Below, in pieces: positions 23,841-37,230 of a DNA stretch of 64,000 nucleotides (within the stretch, counting starts at the first letter, position 1; each line of letters starts with the position of its first letter). A model generated the notes under the pieces. The model was given only the letters and a program-made list of their open reading frames with translations, ran no database searches and was not told the origin of the DNA. A program made the translations under genes and the position numbers. Source of the DNA: Cryptomeria japonica (lineage: Eukaryota > Streptophyta > Pinopsida > Cupressales > Cupressaceae); the NCBI RefSeq assembly GCF_030272615.1, contig NC_081406.1, positions 212,200,997 to 212,264,996 on the forward strand, given 5' to 3'.

Positions 23841-23929
23841 TTTCTCCAACAATTGTTTAAAAACCTCGAGGTATGTGCAGAAAAATCATTCTAAGAATCA
23901 AATTATAGGAGACAAAAATAGGGGAGTTA

Positions 23930-25443
23930 TTACAAGAAGCAAAGTTGCTGAAGAACAAGTTATTTTATGTTTACTTTCTAAAGTTGAAAAGAAGACAATT
24001 GACGAAGCTTGTAAAGATCAAAATTGGATGAAGGCTATGAAGGAAGAGATGGACCAAATTGAGAAGAATCAAACTTTGGAATTAGTCCATAGACTAACTA
24101 ATAAGAATGCTATTGGAACAAAGTGGGTGTAATAAGGTGGATGAAGATGGTCATGTATTAAGAAACAAATCAAGGTTGGTATGCAAAGGATACACACAAG
24201 TTGAAGGAATTTATTTTGAAGAAACTTAGGCACCTATTGCTAGAATGGAGGCTATCAAGATGTTTTTGGATTTTGCAGCATTTAAAGATTTCAAAGTCTA
24301 TCAAATGGATGTGAAATCAACATTTTTGAATGTAGAGTTAAAAGTTTACATTCAACAATCAAAAGGATTCAAGTTATCAGATGATTTGGATATTGTTTGC
24401 AGATTGAAGAAGGCATTGTATGGATTAAAGCAACCACCTAGAGCTTGGTATGGAAGTTTAGACAAGTATCTACTAAATCAAGGTTTTCAAAAATGTTCTG
24501 CTAATAGAAATATTTAATTTAAAGTTGAAGCAAGTAAGATCCTAATATTTGTAGTATGTGGATGATATAATCTTTGGAGGTGATGATGACAAGTGCCAAA
24601 AGTTTGCTAGTGAAATGCAAAAAGAATTTGAAATGTCTACAATTGGTGAGTTAAATTTCTTTCTTGGATTGCAATTGAATCAAAATAGTAAAGGCATTTT
24701 CATTTCTCAGTCAAATTATGTTAGAGAGCTATTGAAAAAGTTTGGATTAGATAATTCCAAACTGATATATACTCCTATGACTATTGGATGCAAGTTGACT
24801 AATAATGATAAATCTCCTAAAGATGATGCAAGAAAGTACATATCTATGATTGGAGGATTGTTATACCTAATTGCTACCAAACTGGATATCATGTATGATA
24901 TTTATCTTGCAACCATATTTCAACAAGAACTGAAAAAATCTCATGTTGTTGCAGGAAAGAGGATATTTAGATACTTGAAAGGAACAAAAGATTTTGGATT
25001 ATGGTGTCCCAGATGATTAGACTTTACTATGAAAGCCTATACTGATGTAGATTGGGCAGGAAGTGTTGATGACAAAAAGAGTAGTAGTAGTGGAGCATTC
25101 TTCCTTGGCTCTCGATTAATTGCATGGTTAAGTAAGAAGAAATATTTTGTATCTTTATCAACTGCAGAAGCTGATTATATTGTAACTGCATCATGCTACA
25201 CAAATAATTTGGATGAAAAAAATATTAAAGGATATTAGCATGATGTTTGATGAACTGATATCAATCATGTGTGACAATACAAGTGCAATCAATATCTATA
25301 AGAACTCGGTACTGCATTCCAGAACAAAACATATTTCTATTCGGTATCATTTCTTAAGGGAAAAAGTGCTAGACAATGAAGTGAAACCTAAATATATACC
25401 TACAAAAGAGCAAGTTGCAGATATCTTTATGCAAGATTTGTGA
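23930..25443 (+). pseudogene. Copia reverse transcriptase and RNase H, broken
   Basis: Contains the region before RT (WMKAMKEEMDQIEKNQTLEL), the RT start (24245), the catalytic YVDD at about 24555-24566 within YVDDIIFGGDD, and ELNFFLGLQLNQ. RNase H motifs follow: AYTDVDWAGSVDDKKSSSSG (25032), LSTAEADYIV, CDNTSAI and HISIRYHFLREKV. Stops and frameshifts lie between the pieces, including before YVDD and at 25014-25016. Confidence 0.85.
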
Positions 25444-25731
25444 AAAGATACTTTTGAGTATCTTCAACAAATGTTGGGGGTCATACCCATTCCTAGTTTG
25501 AACTAAGTGCATTTAACAACGCATTAGCCCAAGGAGCTTCATACATATTTTTGTCTGGGCTATGCTTGGGGCTTCCTCTTAAGGGGATTTGTGTGGTTTT
25601 TGAGTTGAGTTATTGCTCACCTTTGTCTTTGATGTCAAAGGGGAAGAGACATAGTTATTTTTCTAAGGGGGAGAATTTTTTTGGAGAGTTTTTCATTGAT
25701 GAATGTTGCCATTAATGAAAAAGGGGGAGAT

Positions 25732-26862
25732 TGTTGTAAATGTAAAGATGTTTGATGTGTCAGTATGGTTGTCATTGATTGTCATTAATGTAAAACATAC
25801 TGATTCTATGTTTTAGTGTTTGGTTTTTTCTCTGTATTGCCAATATATTGTAGAATGTATTCATGATGTGTTGATATGTTGTTGGATATTGCCTTGAGAT
25901 ATTAATCTAATGTTCTGGAGGTCTAGAAGATGTGCTCTAGAAGTCTATGTAGTAAATGACATTTTTTGGCAGAAGTTGTAGTGCTTCGCGTTTCTCCACA
26001 TTGCCAGTTCAGTTGCTATTATTTTGCATTTATATTTTCATGTACTTATATTTTTTATTATGATTCAACACATGTTGGTGTGCTCTGGAGTTGTGGTTTT
26101 GGATATGATCATTTTGGGTCCGATTGACCTTGGATGCTCTACCTTCTACTCTGATGATTACGTCGTTTGGATAATGTGTTGTTGCATCATGGTGTGGTCT
26201 ACTTCTCATTCCTTTCCACCATGAGAATGCTTAATGAAGACCTATTTTGAATTGTGTTTCTTTATCTTCTTAGTCGACTTGAAAATTCTATTTCGGAGAT
26301 CAGTATAAATGAAGAATATATAGAAAATGTAGAAGGATATAGAAGAATTTGTATTGAAAAGAAGGTCTATCTCCCGTTGGTTTGTGCGAGGTTATGTTTA
26401 GTTGTAAATGATCAATATGGTTATGTGTTGATGCTATTAGGGACTAGTGGCAATGAGCCTAAGGTTTCTTTCGATAATTAAACTATGTGCTTTAGTGGTC
26501 TAGATTCTTTCTTTCTTTCTTCTTCTTCTAGGTAGTGAGCTCTCTTTCTTTTTCTAGTGGTTTTAGCTAGGTAGTGAGCCCACTTGTAGTGAGCATTTTG
26601 GAAATGGGCCATCTTTATAAAAATCACCTTGACTGGTGTCACCCTAACAGGTGTTTTCATATTGAGAACTAACATTCTCCATGGTTTTTACCTTCTTCAC
26701 ATCATATCTAGTGTTTCATGTGTATGTTATTTCATTTTTATATTTGCTTTTGGTTGAGTAATTAGAGATTAGTTTACTAGATTTATTTATGTGGGAAAAG
26801 TAGAATAAATTTTAATTTACAATTGATTCACCTGCCCTCTCAGTTGTCCAAGACATTTAACA
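25732..26862 (+). repeat. 3' LTR of the Copia element, 1131 bp
   Basis: Preceded by the polypurine tract AAAAAGGGGGAGA (25719-25731). Starts TGTTGTAAATG, ends TTTAACA. It probably preserves the fuller LTR structure that the 5' copy has lost. Confidence 0.8.
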
Positions 26863-26867
26863 TGTAC

Positions 26868-27600
26868 ATTTTATCCATAGTAGTTTACTTGATCATTATA
26901 CAAGAATATGAAAATAGATTTTCTAATCATGTTTCTATTACATAGCTAAACATGAAAAAATGATACAAAATGCCACCCATGTTCAACACCAACATCTAGA
27001 TATGATGAGAGCAAATATAGATATCATTTTAATTTTAAGGGCATATTACATTCTAACTCAAGTGAGTTTAAAATGATAATTACAATTTTACCAATGAGGA
27101 AGGACTCCAACATTTCAAATTATATAATTTATTCAAACTACATAAAAATAAAAAGATATAACACTAAAATATGAAAATCCTTTTGCACACACTCCCAAGC
27201 TTCTTCAAATAATTTGTATCCTTAATGGTGGTTTAACAACACTTGATCATGTGGAATCTTAAGGCCCACCCCTCTACACTATGAGGTAACTAACTAAGTA
27301 GTCAACTAACACAAACCAATTGCCACTAGAATGACATATGGCCAACTCAAACAAGCACATGGCATTAAAAATGCCATTCAAGAATAACCCCTTTGTTAAT
27401 AATATCCTAAAAAATATCAAAAGAACTAGAAGAGAGGGAATCATAGAGAATCCACTAGCTAGGAATGACAACACTAATCAAAGTTACAACAATAATAAGT
27501 ATGCTGGATACAATATCTACTTGAATACATGGGTTCTAAAAACCAATGGCATTGACTATCCCCAAGAAGCAATTACAATAAGGGTAAAATAGGTAATAAT
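26868..27600. repeat. Low-copy interspersed repeat, copy A (right part)
   Basis: Resumes copy A after the Copia insertion and follows 32690-33400 of copy B in order. Shared blocks include TTCTAATCATGTTTCTAT, TATTCAAACTACATAAAAA and AACTCAAACAAGCA. Confidence 0.6.
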
Positions 27601-30295
27601 GTAATCTGTAGATAACAATAACATATATGATCCATATTAAAGGCCTAAAGAGTTTGATCACTATAAGTCTTGTCCCTTTTGTAAGACAATAGGTTTAATT
27701 CCAAAATCACAAAAGAACAACAATTCATTTTCATGCACATCTTTCTTCATCCCTAGAAAACCACATACCATAGTCACCAGGGGCTTATTATGCATAAAGC
27801 TGCAATTTGTAATTACTCCAAATCTAAATAAAGGACCCTCAATTAGGGATAAGTGGAGATGTCAATATACTCGGTTTAGTCAAACTAGTTTGAAACAATG
27901 AAACACAAGAACCTCAAGCATATCTAGAATCATAGTGTTATGGACATATGCTCTCCATTCTTTACCCCACTCCCAATATTGTTAGTCCTTATAACTAGTG
28001 GAGGATCTAAAAACACAATCATAATAAATTTATGTATCAACCTTTCAAAATAATCTCATTGCATAACGCAACCCTTCTAGAGGCTATCAAATTAAAAAAT
28101 CTAAACCATATAATGCCACTTCCTAAACAAAAAAATTAATCAAGTTGACCTAGATCTAAGTCAACCCAATGCTAACTTGCATTACCTTGGTTTTTCTTCG
28201 ACCATAATTAAATGCCTATTAAGGTTAAGATGACTAGAAGATGAGACATTACCCTAAATCTACAAGTATAGATTTATCAAACTTGCATTAAAAGAAACAT
28301 TGTGGATGATTAAGCTATGATCAACATCATTTCTTTCTCCCTCTTGGACATAATGGGATACAACCACATTGATCACATATACATATACCTTACTCGGCTA
28401 TGACAACCTCAAGACAACCACCATCATTTAAATTATGCTTCCAATTTCTTTAAGACTAAAACCAATCTTAATAATATTTTAGCTTATAAACAAAACTCCT
28501 CATTAATATTTTTAATTGATTAATTAACAAATATCATATTGAAACAAATAATTATATAAAATATAAATAAAAAACTTAGATTTTTTTTTAAAATAATTAT
28601 AAAATAAAACTAACCCATTTGATAAAATAACCTTACAAATAAGAAAAAATGAAGAAAAATAATCCATCACATCATCTAAAAGCATATTTCAAAACCCTTT
28701 TATCACTAATAGAGTGACACACCCTTAGTAATTTTCCTTAAGTTCTTTTGAAGCAAACACTCAAGAAAATTCCAAAAACTAAAAAACCATATTTTAAATG
28801 TGGAACATATGATTGAGATAGATTTCATCCAAAGCCCAATTCAGTTTGTATAACTTCCCTTTGGTGTACACATACTTCTTTTAGTAACATTGAAATTCCT
28901 CTCCTAGGTATTGCCATTAATGGCAAAATTCCAATATATTTTATATAATGTATGGTAGGTTTTGATGGAGTGCACACGTGCGCTATGATTAGAAATGGTG
29001 ACTGAAACTGGTCAAACCTTTGAGGCAGTCCAATGGCGGCTCAAGGGAAGAGCCCCAAACTATTTAGTGAGATGGGAATTTTGGGGATGTTTTTGTTCAT
29101 TGAACAAAGCTAATAATTTTAATGTAGAAGCTAGTCACAAAACGTTGGTCAAAGTACTAAGTGATATATATATATATATAGAAAAAAGATTATGAAAATT
29201 TATAACCAAATTATTCTAGTGAAATTTTATGTTATATGTTAATCTTAGAATAGACATTCAAAAGGTGGTTTCAATATATTTTTGGTGGATATTTATCACT
29301 GTTTTTTTTATATTAATTATATTTAAGTATTTCTAGCACACGTTCGACTCTAGTTTGATGCTATTTTGATTATTTGTGCTTGTCACATAAATTTTGATAT
29401 TAGTTAAAGTAATGTGACATTATTTGTATTATTTTTAGGATGTTCGTGTATAAGTGACGTTTTCTAAGTATTTCATTTATTATTGAATTTCTATGCTAGT
29501 ATAAAGTAAATGATGATATATTCTTTTGATAAAGATAATGGATCCTGATTTAGTCATATGTGAAATCAAGATTTTTTTTTAATTTTTTTAAATCTTAATA
29601 GACTAAAATAAATTAACAAACTTTATTATTTCAAAGTGTATTGTTTCCTAGTATAATTTATCTATTATTATAAAGTCTTTTATTTTCTTGTTATAATTGA
29701 CCCCTACTTGAAAGAAAAGCTATTTAAGTGGCTCCGTGATATACTTTGTAAATTTAGATTGCAAAAATTTCATAATGTTGTCTCTATGCAATACAAATTT
29801 TGAGATTTGAGATGATTTTTGATCAACATGATATTCTTGTATCATGTATCACATCCCTTGATGATTAAATTTTATTTTAGAATTATTGGGTATATCTAAC
29901 TTTAATTTCATCTTTTTGTTTATGTAAGAAGATTTCAATTCTAATCATTTTATATCCTAGATTTATTTGGTATTTTGCTTATCATCTATGATTGAATTCT
30001 ACATGTAGAAATGTTAAACAATTTGTGAGATTTTATAATGACAATTAAAGATTCAAAATTTAAATCATTATTAATGTTTTAAATATTTTATTTAATGAAA
30101 TAAATACTTGTTCTTAAACATTTTCACATTAGAATGAATGATTGAACAATTTAAGTTTGTCTATCGAAATTGTATAATATGTTATATGCGTCATTATCTT
30201 AATTTAAATATATCTTCTTTTTTCCATACTCTCATACTTAAACTCTGTATACCACCACCACTTAACCAACACATTATGGGAAGAATCTAATTGAA
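27601..30295. other. AT-rich intergenic DNA, nothing recognised
   Basis: No supported gene. The 66-codon frame at 28995-29195 ends in a TATATATA run and resembles nothing known. There is a short (TA)n near 29164-29180. About 28880-29130 is more GC-rich than its surroundings but unexplained. Confidence 0.5.
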
Positions 30296-30375
30296 ATATG
30301 GAGGTTTATAATAATTAAAAAGAAAAATAAAAAATTTAATTAATTGAAAAGAAAGCGATATTCATGAGAGTCAAA

Positions 30376-30435
30376 TTTTAACTGTTTTTAAAGATAATTA
30401 AATAATTTTAACTGTTTTTAAAGATAATTAAATAT
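30376..30435. repeat. ~31-bp tandem duplication
   Basis: TTTTAACTGTTTTTAAAGAT followed by AATTAAATA is present twice in a row inside repeat copy B; copy A has a single related unit. Confidence 0.6.
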
Positions 30436-30803
30436 TATAATCATTTTCTCTATTCATGAAAAGAAAACTAAATATTGGTTGAGATATTTACACTTTTCAA
30501 TTTAATATTTAAAATAAAAATATAATATTTTTTATTTTTTCTTATTAATTTTTTGCAAGGGTCCAAGTCAATGTACAATGGTCAAAGTTTAAATCTTAGA
30601 AATTTACAAGATTACAACGTATTACCAACTCAAAAAAACAACAAATAATTAACAACACAGTAACAATAACAAATATCAAAGCTCATAGTTGAACATCAAA
30701 GAGATCAGGGTGTAGAATTAAGTTGTTAAGGATCTAGCCAACATAGATTGTAACTCTGGTGGAGAGGAGTCACTTTTGTTGGCATACCACAAAATTCCTT
30801 TGT

Positions 30804-31033
30804 TCTCTATAGTCCCCATCAACATGTATGTTCTCTAGAATCAAAAGTTTAGCCTTGTGAAATAGCCCATTTTAGTAAACTTCCTATAGTCATTGAGAGC
30901 ACATTTGCATGGGAAGACTCTCTATAGTCCCCATCAACATGTATGTTCTCTAGCATGGAAAGTTTAGCCTTGTGCAATAACCCATTTTGGGAAACTTCCC
31001 ATAGTCATCGGGAGCACATTTGCATGGGAAGGT
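30804..31033. repeat. 115-bp tandem duplication
   Basis: CTCTATAGTCCCCATCAACA occurs at 30805 and 30920, and both units end in AGCACATTTGCATGGGAAG. Two copies with scattered differences. Confidence 0.75.
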
Positions 31034-33740
31034 TGAGAGGCCATAGACGAGCATATTATTTAAGGGACCTATACACAAACTACACATACATCCTTTGATG
31101 TTAATGGCATATAGACTGCATATGGCCATTTATTAGAAATATTATGTTTAGAAAGACCAATATCTTTAATTACTAATGAGGAATTGATATTTGAGTATAT
31201 GGTCATGATGGTGTATGTTGGGTCCTACATGGATTTCAGGAATAGTATTTGTGTTGAATTTTACAATTTGGAGGACTGATTAAAACACCATGTTTATCTT
31301 ATAGGCATATATGGTATAGATTGGTTGCTGAAAGATATTTTTGGCAGAAATTAACAAAGTTATTTTCATAAAGAATCATTAAGCATGAATCCATAATCCA
31401 TTATATTGAAAGTTCATGAAAAGAGATATTGATGTGGAATCCAATTTAATTTATTAAAATAAGGCACTTCATTATAATTGATCATTTTTGGTAGGTGATG
31501 TATCATATATAATGTCTTAATTTTTCCATCAAGATATTAACTAATGAAAATTGGATTAAACAAATTCTCATTTCAAGTGTAATTTTTGCATGCAGTATTT
31601 CATTCTCATGCACACAAGATGTTGTAGCAAAAGCATGTCACACATGACACCCATCACCATTTCACCAAGCATGGTTGCAGGAGCAAAAGACTTCACTACT
31701 CGTGACAAAATCATCATGATAATTTTATGGGGTGGGGATCTTTTTACTTTAATAATCACTCACACTCATAAATAGATAGGAGATGAAGAAGATAGTATAA
31801 CTCATCCCACAAACTCCAACAACAAGAATATATGTCCATAAGGTAGTCAATACAAAAATAAAGACTTTGGTAAGCACAAACCAAAGGTTAGGTGTGACAA
31901 GATTAATATATTTCAAAGCACCAAAATGTCTACACAAATTATGATGCAAGACACACAAAGGAGACTCCTAGGAATGACTCTCCTTCAAAAAATTTTCTTG
32001 AAAAAGTGTGTGAAATTATCGCTATCTAAGGGTTTAGACTACAATGCATTTTGGGACACCAACACACTTTTGGTATAGCAATGCACTTTCTAGAATTTAG
32101 CACACCCTTAATACATTATCTCATCTATGCTATAGTTCTATGATTGTGCTTCTATCTTGGATAGGAATTTATTAAAAGTAACTTCCTTGATTTAAAACAC
32201 AGACTGGACTCTATTTTCTAGTAGGTTATTAACACAAAAATAACTAAACAAGTTTTAGGAGTTTAACCATATAAAATTTACTACTTGCTAAATATCTCAA
32301 GATTCAAACTAGACAAGAGCACACATATCCTAGGATGTGAATCAATATGTCAATCTAAGAATTACATAATAAGAGGGCTAGAAAGATAGGGGAACCAAAT
32401 GGCATGCCCATATCGCTCCACACTAGCTGTATTGACACTAGGCATGACTCCCAAAATTAAAAGTGTCATAACTCGCATGTGTCTCCAAAAACTTCTAATT
32501 TTAGAGATAGGAAAAGTAGAGAGTTAAAATAATTCATTATGTCTCTAAACCCACATACAAATATTCACCCACACACATTGGTACACAAATGCTACAAGAA
32601 TAGTAATAAAGCTAGGGATACAACAAACACACGAGATACCATTTTTAGTCATCCATTACACCAATTATACATAACATGTACATTACATCAATACTAATTT
32701 ACTTTCATTCTACAAGAATATGAAACTAGGCTTTCTAATCATGTTTCTATCACATAGCTAAATATGAGAAAACAATACAGAATGTCATCCATGTTCAACA
32801 TCGACATCTAGACATGGCAATAATAAAGATGTATATATTTTCAATTTTATGGGCATATTGAATTCTTACTCAATTGAGTTCAAAATGATAATTATAATTT
32901 TTCAAATGAGGACTCCAACATCCCAAATTTACATTTTATTCAAACTACATAAAAAAAAAAGATATAACACCAAAATATGGAACTCTTTTTGCACACTCCC
33001 AAGATTCTCCAAAGAATATGTGTCCTTAACAATTTGGTTCAACAACACCTAATCATGTGGAATCCTAAGGCCCACCTCTTTATACAATTAGTTAACTAAC
33101 TAGGTAGTCAACTAACACACATCAACCACCATTAGAATGACACATGGATAACTCAAACAAGCAGTTGATGTAAAAAAAATCATACAAGAATAATAACATT
33201 GTAAGACTAGAAGGATTGTATGCCAATCAAAAAATATACTATGGGATCAAATATGCACATCAAGTATGCAATACAACATATCCAAGAGGAGAAGAGGGTT
33301 AATATAAATGATTTTGTAATGGAGTGTCATCATGGGTACCAAGAACCACATAAAAATTGAGTAGTACACCTCCACCTCATGAGGATATACAATAATAGAG
33401 ATTATATATAAGACCAGCCCAATGTACTTCATAGCCCTTCCATGTATCTTACTAGGCATATATATCCAACTCTTGTCAATGTTTAATTGTGTAGCTCAAC
33501 TTTATTTTTATTAATTCTTTATATCAACCTCTCATTGCATCGTCTTATCTTACCATACAATTGGATGGAGTTTGACTATCTACTCCATCCTAATCTAAAG
33601 CTCTCATTGTAGAAATTAGACAAGAAATTTGGAGAAAAAAGGAACCAACAATAAAGGAGAATTGCAACAAAATGAAGATTGATAACTATCATCACAAAAG
33701 TGTGCACCCTTGATGAACTCTCAAGCTCATCGACCCTATG

Positions 33741-35329
33741 TGATGGGATGGGGTTTGGGATAGACTAGCCTAGTCTATGCTCCTGGATCCTTTCCTTGGA
33801 TCTCCTGGTGCTCTCCTCACACCCTAGGGTCTCTAGGATTTCCTTTTCTTGAGGAATCCCTTGACCTTTCCCAATCCACCCACCAATGAGTTTCTATGCT
33901 ACTCCTAAGGTCTCACCTACTCATAAGACTCAAAACCCCTTACTATGGCTAATAAAGGATAATCTTGTTCCACACCTTCCAAGGTCTTAGCAAGGTTGTT
34001 TCAGGTCTTTTTCATGGCATTTCCACCCATTCATGATCCCCCAACAAGTTTCAAGATTCTAACCCCTTACCGATTTCACAAATTTGGGTTTTGGCCTTCA
34101 AAAAGGGCTACAAGGATTAGGACCAATTAGGCCTCCTAACCGGTCTTCTAGGGCTCCCTCTCACAAATGATGCATACACAACCCTAACTCCCAAAATAGA
34201 CTGCCATTCATTTGGCAAGGGCTCAAGGATTTTCTAGGTTTTGGGCCTCCAAGTTGCCATACAGTGCCTAGGGCAAATTTTGGGGTTTTTAAGGGTTTTG
34301 TGAGGGTTTCTAGGGTCTGCCTGGGTCACAGTGAGTACTTTGAGCTTTAGCCACCTTGTTTGGATTGGTGGAGGCTCCTCCTTCACACTAATGATGCTTC
34401 AAACACTCCTTTGTACCTCCTCCAAAGGATGCTCTCTCCACTAGCCAACCTTGCTCTCCAAGACCTCTGCAATTTTGACCTCTCCTAACTGAGCACTGTC
34501 TAGTCTCATCTAGGAGTAGGTCTTTGCTTGGCCTTCCTACATTTTTAAGGGCCCTGCTTGCATGGGACTATTGTACAGGGTCTTCACTCTCATTCCCCAT
34601 GGTTTCATGGTATTTCCACAACGAGGAATGGAGTTAAGACTTCATTTACACAATCCTGTCCAAAACTGGACAGTAAGAAGACAGTTTACAAACTATTTAC
34701 AAACTCACTCAATATGCAAGTAAAAACCTAAAATAATTGCTTGAAATGAAATTAATTAGACCATGAAAGACAAACCACACAGTTTTGGACGTTTCTCAAT
34801 CCATTAATTTGCTTGTTTCCTTCATTCAAACTAACTGGTAACGGTTTTACAGTCCCAGTCTGATCTCTTTGCTAGGGTCGTACAATGTCTGACATCCAAC
34901 CCATGAATTTAGGGTTTGCAAGTAATTATCCCACCTTTTCCTTGGTCTGTGTGCCCAAACTAGGGTTTTCCATGCTAACCTAAAGAACTTGACATCATGG
35001 TGGAAAAGTTGCTTGACAACTTTGAAAAGTTGTCATGCAACTTTTGAGCAACTTTCCCAATGTTGCTTTTTATGACTCCTAGACCCACATTGGGCCAGCC
35101 TAAGGACACCACCATGTTATAAAGGACCCCTAAACACTTCAAGGACACACATACCCTCCATTTTCAGTAAAATCACAATCTTGACTCATGACCCCTAAGA
35201 TCTCCACTAGGACCCTAATGAGGACCTATGAGCACATGGCTCATTATTTTATGTACAATGGCTTCATAAGAAGCATAACACCAACAAAAAAAAGAAAGAG
35301 AAAGAGTTTGGAAGGGTGCTCCTGCACCA
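33741..35329 (-). repeat. 3' LTR of the second Gypsy element
   Basis: Adjoins the polypurine tract at 35330-35343, which identifies it as the 3' LTR of the minus-strand element. 1589 bp, unusually long, with moderate GC content and no ORF of note. Confidence 0.9.
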
Positions 35330-35343
35330 TACTCCCCCTCTAC
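35330..35343 (-). promoter_or_regulatory. Polypurine tract of the second Gypsy element
   Basis: Minus-strand GTAGAGGGGGAGTA directly before the 3' LTR start TGGTGCAGGAGC. It primes plus-strand DNA synthesis in this class. Confidence 0.75.
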
Positions 35344-35350
35344 ACACAAC

Positions 35351-35536
35351 TTAGGAAATAGAAGAAGAGATGAGAGTCGGGTCTGTTCCAAGTGCCTTGA
35401 ACCTGCTCTCCTCCACCCATGTAGCTTCAGATACTAGTTGATCTGTCCATTTCACTAAGTGCTCCATGTAGACCTGGTGTCTAGTAGACTTCTTCACCCT
35501 TGATTCCAAGATCTCCTCTGCTATAGGCTTCTTCAC
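35351..35536 (-). pseudogene. Chromodomain at the end of Gypsy pol
   Basis: Encodes EEILESRVKKSTRHQVYMEH followed by LVKWTDQLVSEATWVEE. The Y...LVKW...EATWV core is the chromodomain signature found after integrase in chromoviruses. It ends 7 bp before the polypurine tract. Joined to integrase in the ancestor; stops now separate them. Confidence 0.75.
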
Positions 35537-35807
35537 CTGTGGTAAGACATTAACATCAAGGTCCTGCAGTACCTTGGCTTGGTTCTCAGTCTTTCCCTGC
35601 TATCTCACCCTTGCACATGATCAGGTCAGCTACATTAAAGACTGGTGATATAGCTAAATCTAAAGGTAGGTCAACTTTTTAGGCATTCTTACCATATTAC
35701 GACAGGATTCTACAAGGTCCTACCCTTCTCATCTGTAGTTTGGTAGGCTTACCTCCTTGCATCCTAGCTTTGCTCAAATGGACCATCACATAGTCACCCA
35801 CCTTGAA

Positions 35808-36620
35808 CTAAACTTCTCTCCTTTTCTCATCCACTTTGGTTTTCAATTTTTGAGTGGATTCAAGGGTGGCCTTCTTAACCTGCTCTTGAACTTCCTTGAT
35901 GGTTTGAGTGAAGTCTTCTACTTGCCCACTTTTCATTTCCAAACTACCAAGGTCTCTCAACTCACATACTCCTCTTGGATGTCTACCATAGACAACCTCA
36001 AAAGGACTTCTACCAGTGGTTCTATTCACACTGTCATTATATGCATACTTTGCTTGAGAAATGATTAGGTCCCATGTTTGGCCATACTCCTTAGTTAAAC
36101 ACCTCAACAAGTTACCTAACACCTTGTTTATGACTTCAGTTTGACCATCTGTTTGTGGATGGTAAGATGAGCTAAATGACAAGTTGGTTTCTAGTCTCCT
36201 CCATAATGTTTGCCAAAAATGACCCATGAACTTGCTATCCTTGTCTGAAACAATTCTTAAAGGGAGTCCATGAATCCTAACAATCTCTTTGAAGAAGAGA
36301 TGTGCAACATAGCTTGCATCATGTGTAGTCTTACATGGGATAAAATGACTCATCTTGGAAAATCTATCTACTACCACATAGATGCTATCCATACCTATTT
36401 TTGTCTTGGGAAGTCCTACTACAAAGTCCATGCTTATACATTCCCAAGGTCTGTTAGGGACCGGTAATGGTTGATATAAACCGACATTGCTTGATCCACC
36501 TTTGGCTCTTTGGCATACACCACACTATTCTACATATCTTTTCACATCTCTTGGCAACTTAGGCCAATAGTATTACCTCTGTACTAAGTCCAAAGTCTTG
36601 TTGACTCCAAAGTGTCCACT
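35808..36620 (-). pseudogene. Gypsy integrase, second element
   Basis: The open piece 36431-35808 (207 codons) carries the catalytic acids in MDFVVGLPKTKIGMDSIYVV (D), IVSDKDSKFMGHFWQ (D) and SSYHPQTDGQTEVIN (E). These are followed by AKYAYNDSVNRTTGRSPFEV. The zinc-finger part lies upstream to about 36620 in broken frame. The enzyme would insert element DNA into the genome. Confidence 0.85.
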
Positions 36621-36630
36621 TAAACTGCCA

Positions 36631-37176
36631 TTATGTTTCTCTAGGTACACACAACTGGTTACCCTTGAACAAGAGACCATTTTGGAGAGTGTAATCTGCA
36701 TACTCACCATGGAAATGGTTCTCAAACTCTTTGCAAACCTTGTAAGCTATTGAGAAGTCTTCATCTCCTTCATAGAGGTCTTTGAAACCTTCTATTCCTA
36801 TGCTCTGCAACTGTAACTCTTGAACTGTCAACAAATTCCTACTTAATGCATCTGCCACCTTATTAAGCTGCCCCTTCTTATGCTTGATGGTGAAGGTGAA
36901 GGATTGGAGGTATTCCATCCATTTCAAATGCTTATTTCTTAGCTTCTCTTGAGTGTTAATGTAACTCAATGCCTAATTGTCAGTGAACACTACAAATTCT
37001 TTAGGAAGTAGGTAATGCCTCCATTTCTTTAGAGACTGCACTAATGCATACAACTCTAGGTCATAGGCTGAGTACTTCTTCTTTGCTTCAGTAAGCTTCT
37101 CATTGAAAAATGCCACAAGTCTTCCCTCTTGACTCAACACAGAACCTACTGCAATTCCACTTGCATCACACTCCAA
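36631..37176 (-). pseudogene. Gypsy RNase H, second element
   Basis: Starts ECDASGIAVGSVLSQEGR and includes YSAYDLELYALVQSLKKWRH and FVVFTDN. A TAG at 36973-36975 replaces the expected Q of NQALSYI. Reading resumes to NKHLKWMEYLQSF and KKGQLNKVADALSR. It degrades RNA in the hybrid during reverse transcription. Confidence 0.85.
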
Positions 37177-37230
37177 AGTGAATAGCTTATCAAATGTAGG
37201 TAGGAGAAGGATAGGTTTTGTGGCTACTTC

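Larger units (their letters stand above)
21182..24461 (+). repeat. 1.64-kb tandem duplication inside Copia pol
   Basis: AATTGGAAGTTGCTACTAAA occurs at 21182 and 22822, and AGCTTGGTATGGAAG at 22802 and 24442, giving a period of 1640 bp at both ends. The unit covers integrase through the first part of RT. The join at about 22815-22822 turns RT sequence (AWYGRL) into integrase sequence (LEVATKHC). Both copies carry the same TAG in PQHNGV (21707 and 23352), so the element was already dead when duplicated. Confidence 0.9.
19270..26862 (+). mobile_element. Ty1/Copia LTR retrotransposon, decayed, with internal duplication (7593 bp)
   Basis: The 5' LTR (19270-19796) begins TGTTGCAAATGTGAAG and the 3' LTR (25732-26862) begins TGTTGTAAATGTAAAG; both end in AACA. 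Flanks TGTTC (19265-19269) and TGTAC (26863-26867) form a target duplication with one mismatch. The uninterrupted copy of the target at 32660-32690 reads ACATGTACATT, confirming the insertion point. A primer site TTGGCATTAGAGC follows the 5' LTR, and a polypurine tract AAAAAGGGGGAGA precedes the 3' LTR. Domain order is gag, protease, integrase, RT, RNase H (Copia). A 1.64-kb stretch is tandemly duplicated inside pol. Many stops and frameshifts make it non-functional. Confidence 0.9.
30300..33400. repeat. Low-copy interspersed repeat, copy B
   Basis: Uninterrupted counterpart of 16955-19264 plus 26868-27600. It carries the empty Copia target site (ACATGTACATT near 32678). It contains an extra section, 30800-31460, including a 115-bp tandem duplication. 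It may be a segmental duplication or a non-coding element family; its ends cannot be fixed. Confidence 0.55.

Noticed and set aside
28995-29195. 66-codon plus-strand frame in a GC-richer patch
   Set aside because: Ends in a TATATATA run; no domain, conserved start or neighbour supports a gene.
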